In this document: positions 52,496-62,081 of the stretch, one piece after another
Layout of the letters: each line of letters starts with the position of its first letter
Numbering within the stretch: the first letter of the stretch is position 1
NCBI RefSeq assembly: GCF_002261185.1
Contig: NZ_NEVQ01000012.1
Span: 62,001 to 126,000 of the forward strand
DNA from: Bordetella genomosp. 4
GTDB lineage: Bacteria; Pseudomonadota; Gammaproteobacteria; Burkholderiales; Burkholderiaceae_B
DNA: 64,000 bases
Direction of reading: 5' to 3'
Translations under genes and position numbers: made by a program
Notes under the pieces: model-generated
The model's input: the letters and a program-made list of their open reading frames with translations, nothing else
What the model was told of the DNA's origin: nothing
Database searches by the model: none

Positions 52496-52499
52496 GGTT
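52482..52499. terminator. Hairpin at the end of the tandem repeat
   Basis: AACCGCC-CGCA-GGCGGTT is a perfect 7-bp stem with a 4-base loop, formed by the second repeat unit and its flank. It may end blc transcription or the convergent small gene at 52539. Confidence 0.45.
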
Positions 52500-52538
52500 A
52501 GTGAGCAAGCGCGCAGCGCTGTTCTTTTAGTTCTTATT

Positions 52539-52742
52539 TCAACCTCTCCTGTGGTCTCTGCTCGCGAGCCGCAATCCCAATTCCTGCATGTATTCCCGTA
52601 GCTCGTGTTCGGCGGACGTCGCCTGACTCGGCGCCGGAGTAGGAGTGGGATTGATCAATTGCCGTCCGGCAGCAACAGCGCGCCGAGCGCGTAATTCAGA
52701 TTCTGATAAAGGTTTAAGTGTTTGATGGTAGAAAGACTCCAT
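52539..52742 (-). CDS. Hypothetical protein, 67 residues
   Basis: The product starts MESFYHQTLKPLSESELRAR and ends with a helix, SAEHELREYMQELGLRLASR, joined by a Pro/Thr linker (INPTPTPAPSQ). AGGAG lies 7 bases before the ATG at 52740-52742. It is charged and soluble, and no family is recognised. It is isolated, with 162 bases to the next gene on the right that hold nothing I can identify. Confidence 0.5.
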   Translation of the reverse strand: MESFYHQTLKPLSESELRARRAVAAGRQLINPTPTPAPSQATSAEHELREYMQELGLRLASRDHRRG

Positions 52743-52904
52743 CGCCATCTCCTGATTTGTGCAGCATGAGCGTGAAGTGATCGCTCAGGGTTCAACCTTA
52801 CATGCGGCTCTGGAATGTGACCAATTCAAGAATTGCAAAGTGTGCAGTTATACGCAATGGCTGCCTCGGATTTGATCTTGCATGCGCCGCTCATTTACAT
52901 CAGC

Positions 52905-54113
52905 CTAGAATGATCGCAACTTGGTCGCCGTCCGTGCCCGACGCTTGCGCACCCAGATCACCAGGCCGGTCACGCTCAGTGTTGCAACAAAAATTCCCAT
53001 GAACGAGATCAACACGCGCCCCGGCGTGCCCACAATCCGGCCTGAGTGCAGTGGCAACTGCGCCTGCATGAACACGTCGCCCCATGAGCCTTGACCCGGT
53101 ACGTGTTCGCCGAGGACCGCACCTGTGTTTCCGTCCAGATAGAGAACCTCGTTACCCATGCCGTCGTCATCTCGGTCGTTCTCCGGTGTGAAGAACGTCA
53201 CACCATAGATACCGAAGCGCTGGGCATAGAAGACAGACCCCGCAGGAGCCTCCCAGCCGCGGCGGCGGCCCTCGGCCTCGGCCGCCGCGATGGCTTGTTC
53301 ACGGTCCACCAGCGGATCGGCCAATTCCCGCTCTCGACTACCCTGGCGAATCTGGAAGGGGGTAGGCGTCAGGGGCGAGAACACCGACACCAGCGGCCGC
53401 ATCACTTGCGTTCCCAGGTTTAGCGACACCGAAGTGACGGCCAGCATCAGCAGCAGACCCCACACCCACACGCCGCCGGAGCGATGGACGTCGAAATTGA
53501 GCTTGGCGCCGCCCTGCCGCAGCCGGAAGCTCAGTGATTTACGCCAGCTGCGTGCACTGGGAAACGAGATACAGAGCGCCAGAAAACAGTCGATAATCCA
53601 TACCGCCGACACCACGCCCATCAGCCACACGCCGAAGTCAATACCCCAACCCTTGGGGATATGCATGGTGTAGTGCAGCTTGTAGAGAAAGGGCAGCAGG
53701 TTCTCGCGCGACAGCGATATCTGGCCCCACTGTCGCTTCCCTTGGATCTGGCCGGTAGCCGGGTCCACGGCCAGTTGATTAAAGCCGAGGCGGTACGGCG
53801 CGCCTGTGACGGGATCGATGCGTGCAGCGACGCCCAGCATCGCCGTATGGCCAGACTCGAGCGTCAGTGGCACAAAGCTGACCCGCAAGCGCGGATCAGC
53901 CGCCTCGACCCGGCGTGCCAACTCCAAAGGAGAAAGCGGATTATCCGTCTCACCGGAGGCGGCCACATACAGGTCGGGATTGGCCCACTCGTCGAGTTCG
54001 TGATTCCAGGCGATCACCGCGCCGGTCAAGCCAGCGACGAACAGGAAAACGGCGATGAACAGGCCGCACCATCGGTGCAGCACCACCAACGCGCCACGCA
54101 TGCCGGCGCGCAT
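52905..54113 (-). CDS. PepSY-associated TM protein (siderophore-locus ferric reductase-like)
   Basis: The product has 402 residues. The first membrane helix is in LHRWCGLFIAVFLFVAGLTGAVIAWNHELD (PepSY_TM opening, with the His), and YKLHYTMHIPKGWGIDFGVWLMG is the second hallmark. Helices follow in the middle (VWVWGLLLMLAVTSVSL) and at the end (LISFMGIFVATLSVTGLVIWV). The large periplasmic loops hold PepSY-like domains. Relatives at siderophore loci are thought to reduce or process iron-siderophores at the inner membrane. It overlaps the TonB receptor gene by one base and is its operon partner. Confidence 0.9.
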   Translation of the reverse strand: MRAGMRGALVVLHRWCGLFIAVFLFVAGLTGAVIAWNHELDEWANPDLYVAASGETDNPLSPLELARRVEAADPRLRVSFVPLTLESGHTAMLGVAARIDPVTGAPYRLGFNQLAVDPATGQIQGKRQWGQISLSRENLLPFLYKLHYTMHIPKGWGIDFGVWLMGVVSAVWIIDCFLALCISFPSARSWRKSLSFRLRQGGAKLNFDVHRSGGVWVWGLLLMLAVTSVSLNLGTQVMRPLVSVFSPLTPTPFQIRQGSRERELADPLVDREQAIAAAEAEGRRRGWEAPAGSVFYAQRFGIYGVTFFTPENDRDDDGMGNEVLYLDGNTGAVLGEHVPGQGSWGDVFMQAQLPLHSGRIVGTPGRVLISFMGIFVATLSVTGLVIWVRKRRARTATKLRSF

Positions 54114-56641
54114 CAGAACTGGTACCGCGCCGACAGCGTCACACTGCGCGGCTCGCCATAGCCGTTACTCGGAAAACTCACATTGCCGGACAGCGCGTTG
54201 TAGTACTTCTTGTCGAAGACGTTGTTGATGTTGAGCTGCAGGTCCAGCTTCGGTGTGGCCTGCCAGCCTACTACCAAGTCGGCCAAGGTGTAGGCGCTTT
54301 GGCTGATGCGAAAGGGCACACCGCTCGTGGTGCCCTTGTTGTAAATGGCGCCCTGGCGGTAGACCGAGCCGCCGATGCGCCAGCCTTGCAGAGCGCCAGA
54401 CAGTCTATACATCGTCGACAGCTTGAACAGGTGTCGCGGCGTGTCGGTATCGAACAGCTCGCCCACATTGTCGGGATTCGCATCCCTGCGATAGCGTGCG
54501 ATGGCCACCGTGTAGCCGAGACTCACCTGCCAATTTGGGGTGATGGCGCCTTGCACCTCAAATTCCACACCCTGGCTGCGCACCTTGCCAGCGGCCGAAT
54601 AGCAGGTGACGGTCGGGTAGCCAGCGCACTGGGTCTGATCGGTGCTGCGGAAGGCACGGTTTTTCTGGTCCATGCGGAACAATGCTGCCGAAGCATTCAG
54701 CGCGCCATCGAAGTATTCGCCCTTGATGCCGATTTCGTAGTTTTCACCGATCACTGGATCCAGCAGATTGTTGCTGGCATCCATGTAGTTTTGAGGTTTG
54801 AAGATGTCGGTATAGCTGGCGTAGACCGAGTGCTGGTCGTTCAGGTCGTAGACAATGCCGGCATACTTTGTCAGTTGGTTATTGATGCTGTAGCGGTTAT
54901 GCGCACTGACGGACGGCGTATTGGCGGTAAAGCTGGGATACGTGTTGACGGTGTCGTTGTAGTCGAACCAGTCCAACCGCCCGCCCAATATCAGCTTTAG
55001 CCGATCCGTCACATTGAGACGCGTCGTGGCGTATAAGCTTTGCTGGGTGATATTGGCGTCCATCCAGTCCCGCAGCGGGATGTTGGGATTGGCAACGGCG
55101 CTCGAGTCGAAGTCGTAGAGATCGAGATCGTCGTACAGCACCACGCCTTGGCGGCTGTTGCCGTCGAAATCGACATCACGGTAGCTGGCGCCCAGGACCA
55201 GCTCATGAGTACGGCCCAGCAGTTCAAATGGGCCGTTGGCATAGAGGTCCACGCTGCTCTGCTTTTCCTTATGGGCGTTACGCGCACCTAATTGGCGGTA
55301 TTTATCGGTGGTGACGTTGTAATTGAGGTAATGGCCCAGCATGTCGACCTCGGCCTGCGCGTAATAGGCCGAGAGATGCGTACGCCAGCCGTTGTCGAAT
55401 CGGTGGTCGAGCCCCACGAATGCCGAGGTGGTGTTCTTGTTCCAATGTTCCCAGTCATTGGCATACGACGTGGATCGAGGCAGATCCAGATCACTGCCGT
55501 CGCGGGCCACGGGCAAACCGGTGAAGCCATTCCCATGCAGCCGGCTCTCCTGATGCAGCGCGCTGAGCGTGAGCGTGGTGGAGGCGCTCAGATCCTTTTC
55601 CAGAATCCCGTAGAACGTCTGGCCGCTGCTGTCTTCGCCGCGCTTGTAGCTTCCGTAGTCCTGAGTGGCAATCACCGCGCGGCCGCGCAGACTGCTGTCC
55701 TTCGATAGAGGACCAGAGGCGTCCAACTCGGCTCGATAGTGGTCCCAGCTGCCAGCGCTCACGTCGGCGGATACCTGTGGCACATCGGTCGGCCGCTTGC
55801 GCACCAGGTTGATGGCGGCCGATGGATTCCCTGCGCCCTGCACCAGTCCAGTGGCACCACGCACGATCTCCACGCGGTCATAGACCGCCATATCGGTGGA
55901 CAACAGGTCCTGTGACAGATTGGAGCTGTCCAGGCTCACGGGCAGGCCGTCGAACATGAGGTTGTCGACGTACATGCCCCGCGCATAAAAGGAAGCGCGC
56001 TCCGGCCCGAAACGACGGTACGTCAGGCCGGGTGCAGCTTGCACCACGTCGTTGATCGTCTGCAGGTTCTGATCCTTGATGAGTTCGCTCGTAATGACGG
56101 TGACCGACTGCGGCGTTTCGCGCATGGACAGGTTGAGCCGGGTGGCTGTGCTCATACTGCCGGTGGTGTACGAGTCCGTGCCCTCGGTCGTGCCGTCGGC
56201 GGCAGTCGCGCCGGTCACCATGACCACGGGTAGCGTGGCAGCGTGGGACGCCTCCGGTGTCTGCGTAGGGTCGACACGCAGCACGAACGCGCCATTATCC
56301 AGTTGCTCGGCCCGAAGGCCGCTGCCGGCGAGCAATAGGGCCAGCGCGCCGGCGGCTGGATGCCGCCCATTCACGCCGGCCGTCCGTTTGCCCTCGGTTT
56401 GCTCGGCGGTGAAGGTCAACATGATGTTGGCCGTGCTGGCTAACTGACGCAATGCGGGAGCTAGCGGCCCGGGCGCAATCCTGAAGTCTGCCACGGCGGT
56501 CCCGGCAGCAGCGGTGGCGGTTTGAGCATGCACCAGGGCTGGTGCGCCGGCCGCGAGGGCGACGGACAGCGCTAGCGAGGCAAGCGCAACAGCAGATAAA
56601 TGTGGACGCTCCGAATCGTGGGCGCGGTGCGGGTTCGGCAT
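54113..56641 (-). CDS. TonB-dependent siderophore receptor with N-terminal signalling (STN) domain
   Basis: The precursor has 842 residues. The signal peptide ends near residue 40. The STN domain (about 50-100: FRIAPGPLAPALRQLASTAN) talks to FecR. The plug is at about 165-300 (RETPQSVTVITSELIKDQNL and RVEIVRGATGLVQGAGNPSAAINLVRKRPT). The 22-strand barrel ends in the expected Phe (SLSARYQF). It has the layout of FpvA/FoxA-type receptors for ferric hydroxamates or pyoverdine-like ligands; the actual siderophore is unknown. The STN domain and the upstream fecI-fecR pair point to surface signalling. Confidence 0.94.
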   Translation of the reverse strand: MPNPHRAHDSERPHLSAVALASLALSVALAAGAPALVHAQTATAAAGTAVADFRIAPGPLAPALRQLASTANIMLTFTAEQTEGKRTAGVNGRHPAAGALALLLAGSGLRAEQLDNGAFVLRVDPTQTPEASHAATLPVVMVTGATAADGTTEGTDSYTTGSMSTATRLNLSMRETPQSVTVITSELIKDQNLQTINDVVQAAPGLTYRRFGPERASFYARGMYVDNLMFDGLPVSLDSSNLSQDLLSTDMAVYDRVEIVRGATGLVQGAGNPSAAINLVRKRPTDVPQVSADVSAGSWDHYRAELDASGPLSKDSSLRGRAVIATQDYGSYKRGEDSSGQTFYGILEKDLSASTTLTLSALHQESRLHGNGFTGLPVARDGSDLDLPRSTSYANDWEHWNKNTTSAFVGLDHRFDNGWRTHLSAYYAQAEVDMLGHYLNYNVTTDKYRQLGARNAHKEKQSSVDLYANGPFELLGRTHELVLGASYRDVDFDGNSRQGVVLYDDLDLYDFDSSAVANPNIPLRDWMDANITQQSLYATTRLNVTDRLKLILGGRLDWFDYNDTVNTYPSFTANTPSVSAHNRYSINNQLTKYAGIVYDLNDQHSVYASYTDIFKPQNYMDASNNLLDPVIGENYEIGIKGEYFDGALNASAALFRMDQKNRAFRSTDQTQCAGYPTVTCYSAAGKVRSQGVEFEVQGAITPNWQVSLGYTVAIARYRRDANPDNVGELFDTDTPRHLFKLSTMYRLSGALQGWRIGGSVYRQGAIYNKGTTSGVPFRISQSAYTLADLVVGWQATPKLDLQLNINNVFDKKYYNALSGNVSFPSNGYGEPRSVTLSARYQF

Positions 56642-56745
56642 GTTCTTCCTCTTGACTGGACCTCCGAAAATTCCGGTCCCTCATAAGGTAGGTGCCGCGA
56701 AAACGCCAAACGGGCAGTCGATGCGAAAAATTTTTTTTCGTGGCC

Positions 56746-57759
56746 TTAATCAGCCGGTACGACAGTCGCCCAGAAACGAGTACGCCACTGTACGCGTACC
56801 GGCAGCACGCTGGGCAGCGTGGCCAGGATGCGGTCGGTGTCGGCCAAGGGGAAGACCCCCGAAAGACGCAGACCCGCGATTTGGGGATCGACGCGCAACA
56901 TGCCCGGCCGGTAGCGATCCAGTTCAGCCAGAAAGTCGTCCAGCCGCTGCTCGTCAGCCACCAATTGACCCCGGGTCCACGCATCCGCGCGCTCGTCGAT
57001 CGAGCGCGGCGCGTCGACTGCGTTGCGGCTGAATTGGGTCTGTTGGCCAGCGTGCAGCAGACGCGCACTGCCGGACTCGGCCCAGGGGGAGATTTCCACT
57101 GCGCTTTCCAGAACCGCAACACTGGTCCGCCCGGTGCGCTGTCGTACGGTGAAACGGGTGCCCAGCGAACGGATGCTGCCTTCGGCAGTCGTCACCAGCA
57201 GCGGCCGCGGATCGGCCAGGCCCGGCCCATGGCGGGTGGTGATCATGATCTCGCCCGCCACCAATAGGATGCGGCGCTGGTTCGCATCGAAGCGCAGATT
57301 CACCGCGCTATCCGTGTTGAGCGTCAGCCGGGTGCCGTCATCCAGTGTGAAATCGCGTTGCTCACCGGTGCTGCTGCGGTAATCGGCCACGCTCGCCTGC
57401 CAGGTGCCAGAGCGAGAAGCGAGGAGCCCGACGCCGGTGGCTAATCCACCCCACAGCAGCATTCGGGTGGCCCTTCGGCGGGCGGTGCAGGACGGCCGGT
57501 CGCTCGCGCCGTAGGATGACAGGGCAGCGTAAGCCGAGGCGCGCTCCAACGATTTCATCCGGCCCGTGACGGACTCGACGTGCTGCCAGGCGGCTTCATG
57601 GTCGACATGCGCCTGGCGCCATTGACGCCATTGGCGTTGCTGCTCATCGCCAGCCTCTCCGGACATCAGCAGGGTGAGCCAGTCCGCAGCAGCATCCGCA
57701 GTAGCCCGACTGATGATCCTGCCGCTGGGCAGAGTCAACGTGTCGTGATGGGAGGCCAT
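56746..57759 (-). CDS. FecR family anti-sigma/transmembrane sensor
   Basis: The protein has 337 residues. The N-terminal DUF4880 cytoplasmic part (AADWLTLLMSGEAGDEQQRQWRQW) binds the sigma factor. One membrane helix follows (MLLWGGLATGVGLLAS, about 105-120), then a periplasmic FecR domain (DFTLDDGTRLTLNTDSAVNLRFDANQRRILLVAGE) and a secretin/STN-like C-terminus (GVFPLADTDRILATLPSVLPV). It carries the receptor signal to FecI. It is 4 bases downstream of the sigma gene and 104 bases before the receptor start. Confidence 0.93.
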   Translation of the reverse strand: MASHHDTLTLPSGRIISRATADAAADWLTLLMSGEAGDEQQRQWRQWRQAHVDHEAAWQHVESVTGRMKSLERASAYAALSSYGASDRPSCTARRRATRMLLWGGLATGVGLLASRSGTWQASVADYRSSTGEQRDFTLDDGTRLTLNTDSAVNLRFDANQRRILLVAGEIMITTRHGPGLADPRPLLVTTAEGSIRSLGTRFTVRQRTGRTSVAVLESAVEISPWAESGSARLLHAGQQTQFSRNAVDAPRSIDERADAWTRGQLVADEQRLDDFLAELDRYRPGMLRVDPQIAGLRLSGVFPLADTDRILATLPSVLPVRVQWRTRFWATVVPAD

Positions 57760-57763
57760 GAGG

Positions 57764-58276
57764 TCAGACCGCCAACGCGAACATGCATTCGCGGTTGGCC
57801 CTGGTCAGATATTGCTTTACCGAACTGGTCGAGGTCCCCAACCGCTCGGCGATCTCGGCGTAGCTCAGTTCGACCAGGTGTGCCAACAGAAAGGCTTCCC
57901 GCACCTTGGGAGGTAGACCATCGAGCACGCGGTCGATCTGCTGCAGGCTCTCGACGGCCATCAGCCGCGCTTCCGGCGAGGGGGCGACTTCTTCCGGCAG
58001 GCAGGCGAGGGCCTCGAGGTAAGCGGTTTCGAGCAGCTGCCGGCGGTGGCGGTGCGCGAGGAGCCGACGGGCGATGGTCGCCAGGAATGGGCGAGGCTCC
58101 CGGATCTCGACAGCCGCAGTCTTGCGGTCCAACAGGCTCAGAAAAGTGTCCTGCGCCAGGTCGGCTGCTGCGAACGTGTCGCCTACGCGCCTGCGCAGCC
58201 AGCCCTGAAGCCACGTGCTGTGCTCGACATACAGCCCGGCCAAATCACCGGTAATAGGTTGGTCCTGGGCGGGCAT
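57764..58276 (-). CDS. FecI-like ECF sigma factor
   Basis: The product has 170 residues from the ATG at 58274-58276; a TTG eight codons upstream is unlikely. Region 2 is at about 15-80 (GDTFAAADLAQDTFLSLLDR, RPFLATIARRLLAHRHRRQ) and region 4 at about 110-165 (IDRVLDGLPPKVREAFLLAH, SYAEIAERLGTSTSSVKQYL). It directs RNA polymerase to the receptor promoter when the cognate siderophore is bound. A probable Fur box overlaps its promoter, so iron shuts the cascade off. Confidence 0.93.
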   Translation of the reverse strand: MPAQDQPITGDLAGLYVEHSTWLQGWLRRRVGDTFAAADLAQDTFLSLLDRKTAAVEIREPRPFLATIARRLLAHRHRRQLLETAYLEALACLPEEVAPSPEARLMAVESLQQIDRVLDGLPPKVREAFLLAHLVELSYAEIAERLGTSTSSVKQYLTRANRECMFALAV

Positions 58277-58303
58277 GGGGAAAAAATGGGGAAACCCCAA
58301 ATC

Positions 58304-58323
58304 AAATGAGAATGGATCGCATT
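58304..58323 (-). promoter_or_regulatory. Probable Fur box upstream of the fecI-like gene
   Basis: AAATGAGAATGGATCGCATT holds one exact Fur half-site (AATGAGAAT) and a weaker second half (ATCGCATT). It lies 28-47 bases before the fecI-like ATG, where Fur would cover the promoter. Confidence 0.55.
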
Positions 58324-58411
58324 ATACATAATCGAACTCATCGATTCGGCTGGCCGCCGTTTGGCGAGTATGGAGGCTCGTTCCAAACCTGCTGCGGTCG
58401 TCACACGGCAG

Positions 58412-59188
58412 TCAGCGCTCTGCACTCACCACGAGCCACCGCCCATACATCGACTGCAGACTTCCCACCTGTTTCCAATAACTCGCCTCGTCCTCATCCA
58501 CTGCGTTCGCAACCTTGCGCCGGCAATACGTTTCCCCAGGCCAGCCCAACAGCCGTTCGATCTGGCGCTTTGGCTTCGGCTCATCCACCTCGTGCAATTC
58601 AATTCGCTGAAATCCCAAAGTGCTGAGCATCAGGTGTAGTTGAGGAAATGAAAATGGAAAATGCGTGATGTAGTCACCTCGATTTTTCCCATACATTGGG
58701 CTGAACCCAGAGTGAAATCCTCTCAGTAAGAACTGGCCCCGCGATCTGACATGCCATGTGTTGGGCGTGGTGACGATCAGCTTACCGCCAGGGCGCAGCA
58801 CATCGCGAAAGCCTTTCAGGGCAGAGCCTGGGCTGGTGAGCAAATGAATCGCTTCGCAGCAAACTACCGCATCGTATTCGCGGGGCATCTTGGGCAAGGG
58901 CTCGTCCAGATCGTGTTCACGGACCATCCCATAGGCAGGTACCTCCACTGGGTATTCCCACAACGCCAAACCGTCGATCTGCAAATCCGGCTGAAGTCGG
59001 GAGAATTCATGTCCCAGCCACCCATGGCCGCATGGAGCATCCAGGACCGCGCGAGCCGGCTGCCTTTGCAAGATATCGAGGACCACCGGGTGATAGGGCT
59101 TTTTGATCAGGTGTGGCTGCACTGTGGTTTCCGTCCGTACGGCGTGTCGTACAAGCGTAAGCCAAGAATGCCTGAAACTCTCGTGCAT
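58412..59188 (-). CDS. Class I SAM-dependent methyltransferase
   Basis: The protein has 258 residues from the ATG at 59186-59188 (MHESFRHSWLTLVRHAVRTE); a longer frame upstream looks non-coding. Motif I is VLDAPCGHGWLG, with YDAVVCCEAIHLLTSPGSALKGFRDVLRPGGKLIVTTPN as motifs II-III, typical of Methyltransf_11. The FSFPQLHLMLSTLGFQ segment resembles enzymes acting on lipids, quinones or sugars. Substrate unknown. It sits alone between the iron cluster and the DASS transporter. Its upstream gap of 278 bases to the transporter gene holds nothing I can identify. Confidence 0.87.
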   Translation of the reverse strand: MHESFRHSWLTLVRHAVRTETTVQPHLIKKPYHPVVLDILQRQPARAVLDAPCGHGWLGHEFSRLQPDLQIDGLALWEYPVEVPAYGMVREHDLDEPLPKMPREYDAVVCCEAIHLLTSPGSALKGFRDVLRPGGKLIVTTPNTWHVRSRGQFLLRGFHSGFSPMYGKNRGDYITHFPFSFPQLHLMLSTLGFQRIELHEVDEPKPKRQIERLLGWPGETYCRRKVANAVDEDEASYWKQVGSLQSMYGRWLVVSAER

Positions 59189-59466
59189 AGATGGGCTTGT
59201 CTCGGCCAGAAATGAGCGAATAGGACAGGGGGAGGGGAGCCGCGCCGTTCGTGATCGGCGTCGATTATCACGAAGGGAATTGACTACGTGGATTGGTATT
59301 GATATTTCGCAATAATCTTGTGCAAAAGTGGGGAGTGTTTCTCGTTTCACTGTTACATTGTTATAGAATGTTCCCGTGTTGCCTGCGACCTGTTGTTATT
59401 CGCGGCGCCTATCCGCGAACAGCTCTGGTTGCATTCGACACCCTATTTTGGTTACCGGAGAAAGGC

Positions 59467-60987
59467 ATGTCTGAGCCTGTAGCTGTTCCCGTTAAACCCG
59501 CCTCACCTGCGGCGCCGCCCGCGAGTCCCCCCAGCAAAGCAAAGATCCCCATTGGCTTGATCGCCGGGGTCATTGCCATGCTCGTTGTTCTGTTCATGCC
59601 GATGTCTGATGCGCTTCCGGTTGCGGGGCATCGCATGTTAGCCATACTGGTATTTGCGGTGGTGGTATGGATCACCGAAGCCGTGTCGTACGAAGCCAGC
59701 GCCATCATGATCACAACCTTGATGGCATTTTTATTGGGTACCGCCCCGACGGTGCAGGACCCGAATGTCGTGTACGGTACGTCTCGGGCCATCACGATGG
59801 CGTTGACGGGGTTTTCAAATTCTGCACTCGCCCTGGTGGCTGGCGCGCTGTTCATTGCCGCCGCCATGACGTTTACCGGCTTGGATAAACGGATCGCACT
59901 GGTCACCCTATCTAAAGTCGGCACCAGCACGCGCCGCATCATGATGGGCGCGATCGCTGTCACGATTGTGCTCAGCCTGGTGGTGCCGTCTGCGACGGCG
60001 CGCAGTGCTTGCGTGGTGCCGATCATGATGGGTGTCATCGCTGCGTTCGGCGTGGAAAAGCGCTCGCATATCGCTGCCGGCATCATGATCATCGTGGCGC
60101 AGGCCACCAGTATCTGGAACGTCGGTATTCAAACAGCCGCCGCGCAGAACCTGCTGACGGTGGGCTTTATGGACAAGATGTTGGGCCAGCGTGTGGCCTG
60201 GTCTGACTGGCTGGTGGCCGGTGCGCCGTGGGCCATCATCATGTCGGCATTCCTCGTGGTCCTCGTGTTGAAGCTGTTGCCGCCCGAGACGGATGCAGTC
60301 CAAGGCGGCAAAGAAGCCGTCGAGCAATCGCTGCGTGACCTGGGCCCCATGACCGGCCCGCAAAAACGGCTAATGATCGTATCGGTTCTGTTGCTGCTCT
60401 GCTGGTCAACGGAAGGGAAGCTGCATCATTTCGATACGACCTCGACGACGTATTTTGGTTTGGTGTTGCTGATGCTGCCTCGCATCGGCGTCATGACATG
60501 GAAAGACGTGCAGTCGCGTATTCCGTGGGGTACGGTGATTGTGTTCGGGGTGGGCATTAGCCTGGGTACAGCACTATTGACCACGCAGGCTGGCCAATGG
60601 CTGGGAGCTCAAGTGGTGGCCAATACGGGACTAGATAAACTCGGATCTGTAGGCATCTTTGCGATCCTGGGCGCTTTCCTGATTTTGATCCATCTCGGTT
60701 TTGCCAGCGCGACTGCGTTGACGTCCGCCATGCTGCCGATTCTGATCTCGGTGCTGCAAACCTTGCCGGGCGATTTCAACCGACTGGGCATGACGATGCT
60801 GCTGGGTTTCGTGGTGAGCTACGGCTTCATGCTGCCCATCAACGCACCGCAGAATATGGTCTGCCTGGGTACGGAAACCTTTACCGCCAAGCAATTTGCC
60901 AAGGTCGGTATCGGCATCACGATCGTGGGTTTCGGGCTGATGTTGGTGATGGCTGCAACGTACTGGCGCTGGCTGGGCTGGATGTAG
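59467..60987 (+). CDS. DASS/SLC13 family anion:sodium symporter
   Basis: This 506-residue polytopic permease starts at ATG 59467, preceded by GGAGAAAGG. A Pro-rich cytoplasmic start (PVKPASPAAPPASPPSK) leads into about 11-12 hydrophobic helices. The two conserved substrate/sodium loops are visible: VPSATARSACVVPIMMGVI in the first half and PINAPQNMVCLGTETFTAKQF near the end. The family imports di- and tricarboxylates or sulfonates. It is followed 10 bases later by an Ldh2-type dehydrogenase gene, suggesting uptake and oxidation of the same 2-hydroxy acid. Confidence 0.92.
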   Translation: MSEPVAVPVKPASPAAPPASPPSKAKIPIGLIAGVIAMLVVLFMPMSDALPVAGHRMLAILVFAVVVWITEAVSYEASAIMITTLMAFLLGTAPTVQDPNVVYGTSRAITMALTGFSNSALALVAGALFIAAAMTFTGLDKRIALVTLSKVGTSTRRIMMGAIAVTIVLSLVVPSATARSACVVPIMMGVIAAFGVEKRSHIAAGIMIIVAQATSIWNVGIQTAAAQNLLTVGFMDKMLGQRVAWSDWLVAGAPWAIIMSAFLVVLVLKLLPPETDAVQGGKEAVEQSLRDLGPMTGPQKRLMIVSVLLLLCWSTEGKLHHFDTTSTTYFGLVLLMLPRIGVMTWKDVQSRIPWGTVIVFGVGISLGTALLTTQAGQWLGAQVVANTGLDKLGSVGIFAILGAFLILIHLGFASATALTSAMLPILISVLQTLPGDFNRLGMTMLLGFVVSYGFMLPINAPQNMVCLGTETFTAKQFAKVGIGITIVGFGLMLVMAATYWRWLGWM

Positions 60988-60997
60988 GGGTGCTGCG

Positions 60998-62053
60998 ATG
61001 AAGATACGTATCGAAGACGCGATCGCTTATGGCACCGCGCTGTTGGTCGCGCAAGGCGTACCGGATGATATTGCCGCCAACGTTGCGGAGCACTTAGTGG
61101 AGTCGGATCGGGTTGGCTATACCAGCCACGGCCTTTCCATTCTGCCAAGCTACCGCAAGGTGTTGGAAAAAGGCCTGGCCAACGGCTCGGCGCGTCCCAC
61201 GGTCATGTACGACCATGGGCCCATGCTGGCCTTCGAAGGCAATCAAGGCCTGGGCCAGCATGTGGGCAAGGTGATCATGCAGCAGGCCTTGGAACGCACA
61301 CGCGAACACGGTCAGTGCATTGTGACGCTGCGCAATAGCCATCACCTGGGTCGCATGGGCTTTTACGGTGAAATGGCCGCCCACGACGGCTTTATCCTGC
61401 TGGCTTTCACCAACGTGATCAACCGCGAGCCCACCGTCGCGCCGTTCGGCGGTGCGCAGGCCTGCATGACGACGAACCCCTTGTGCTTTGCGGGCCCGCT
61501 GCCAGATGGCCGCCCGCCTTTTCTGGTGGACATGGCGACGAGTTCGATTGCGGTGAACAAGGCGCGTGTGTTGGCCGCAAATGGACAACAGGCACCGGAG
61601 GGATCGCTGATCGATGCGCAAGGGAATCCGACGACGGATCCTAATGCGTTGTTTACCGATCCTCCGGGGGCGTTGTTGCCCTTTGGCGGGCACAAGGGCT
61701 ATGCGATGGGTCTGGTGGCTGAGTTGTTGGCTGGTGTACTGTCAGGCGGCGGTACCATACAACCAGCTCGTCCGCGCGAAGGCGCAGCGATGAACAATAT
61801 GTTCGCGCTGCTGCTCGATGCGCGTGTGGGTTTCCAAGCGGATTGGCGCATTCAGGAGGTCGGTGCTTTTATCGACTATCTACATGCGTGCAAGCCGCAA
61901 CCGGGCGTGGATGCGGTCCAGTATCCGGGTGAATACGAGGCCGCGAACCGCGCGCTGAATAAGCATCAGATCGAGTTTGCCCCCGCGATTTGGGACAGTC
62001 TGGCGAAGCTGGGCGGAGAGCTCAATGTGTCACTGCCGGCATCGGCGGACTGA
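60998..62053 (+). CDS. Malate/L-lactate/sulfolactate dehydrogenase family (Ldh_2) oxidoreductase
   Basis: This 351-residue NAD(P)-dependent enzyme of the YlbC/ComC family has VESDRVGYTSHGLSILPSY, the catalytic His in RNSHHLGRMGFYGEMA, MTTNPLCFAGP and LPFGGHKGYAMGLVAELLAG. Members act on malate, sulfolactate, ureidoglycolate or 2,3-diketogulonate. It is the second gene of a pair with a DASS transporter, so a hydroxydicarboxylate or sulfonate substrate is likely. It ends before a hairpin and a convergent CoA-transferase gene. Confidence 0.92.
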   Translation: MKIRIEDAIAYGTALLVAQGVPDDIAANVAEHLVESDRVGYTSHGLSILPSYRKVLEKGLANGSARPTVMYDHGPMLAFEGNQGLGQHVGKVIMQQALERTREHGQCIVTLRNSHHLGRMGFYGEMAAHDGFILLAFTNVINREPTVAPFGGAQACMTTNPLCFAGPLPDGRPPFLVDMATSSIAVNKARVLAANGQQAPEGSLIDAQGNPTTDPNALFTDPPGALLPFGGHKGYAMGLVAELLAGVLSGGGTIQPARPREGAAMNNMFALLLDARVGFQADWRIQEVGAFIDYLHACKPQPGVDAVQYPGEYEAANRALNKHQIEFAPAIWDSLAKLGGELNVSLPASAD

Positions 62054-62081
62054 GTTGCCTCAGTTCTGATCCCAGGCGTTT

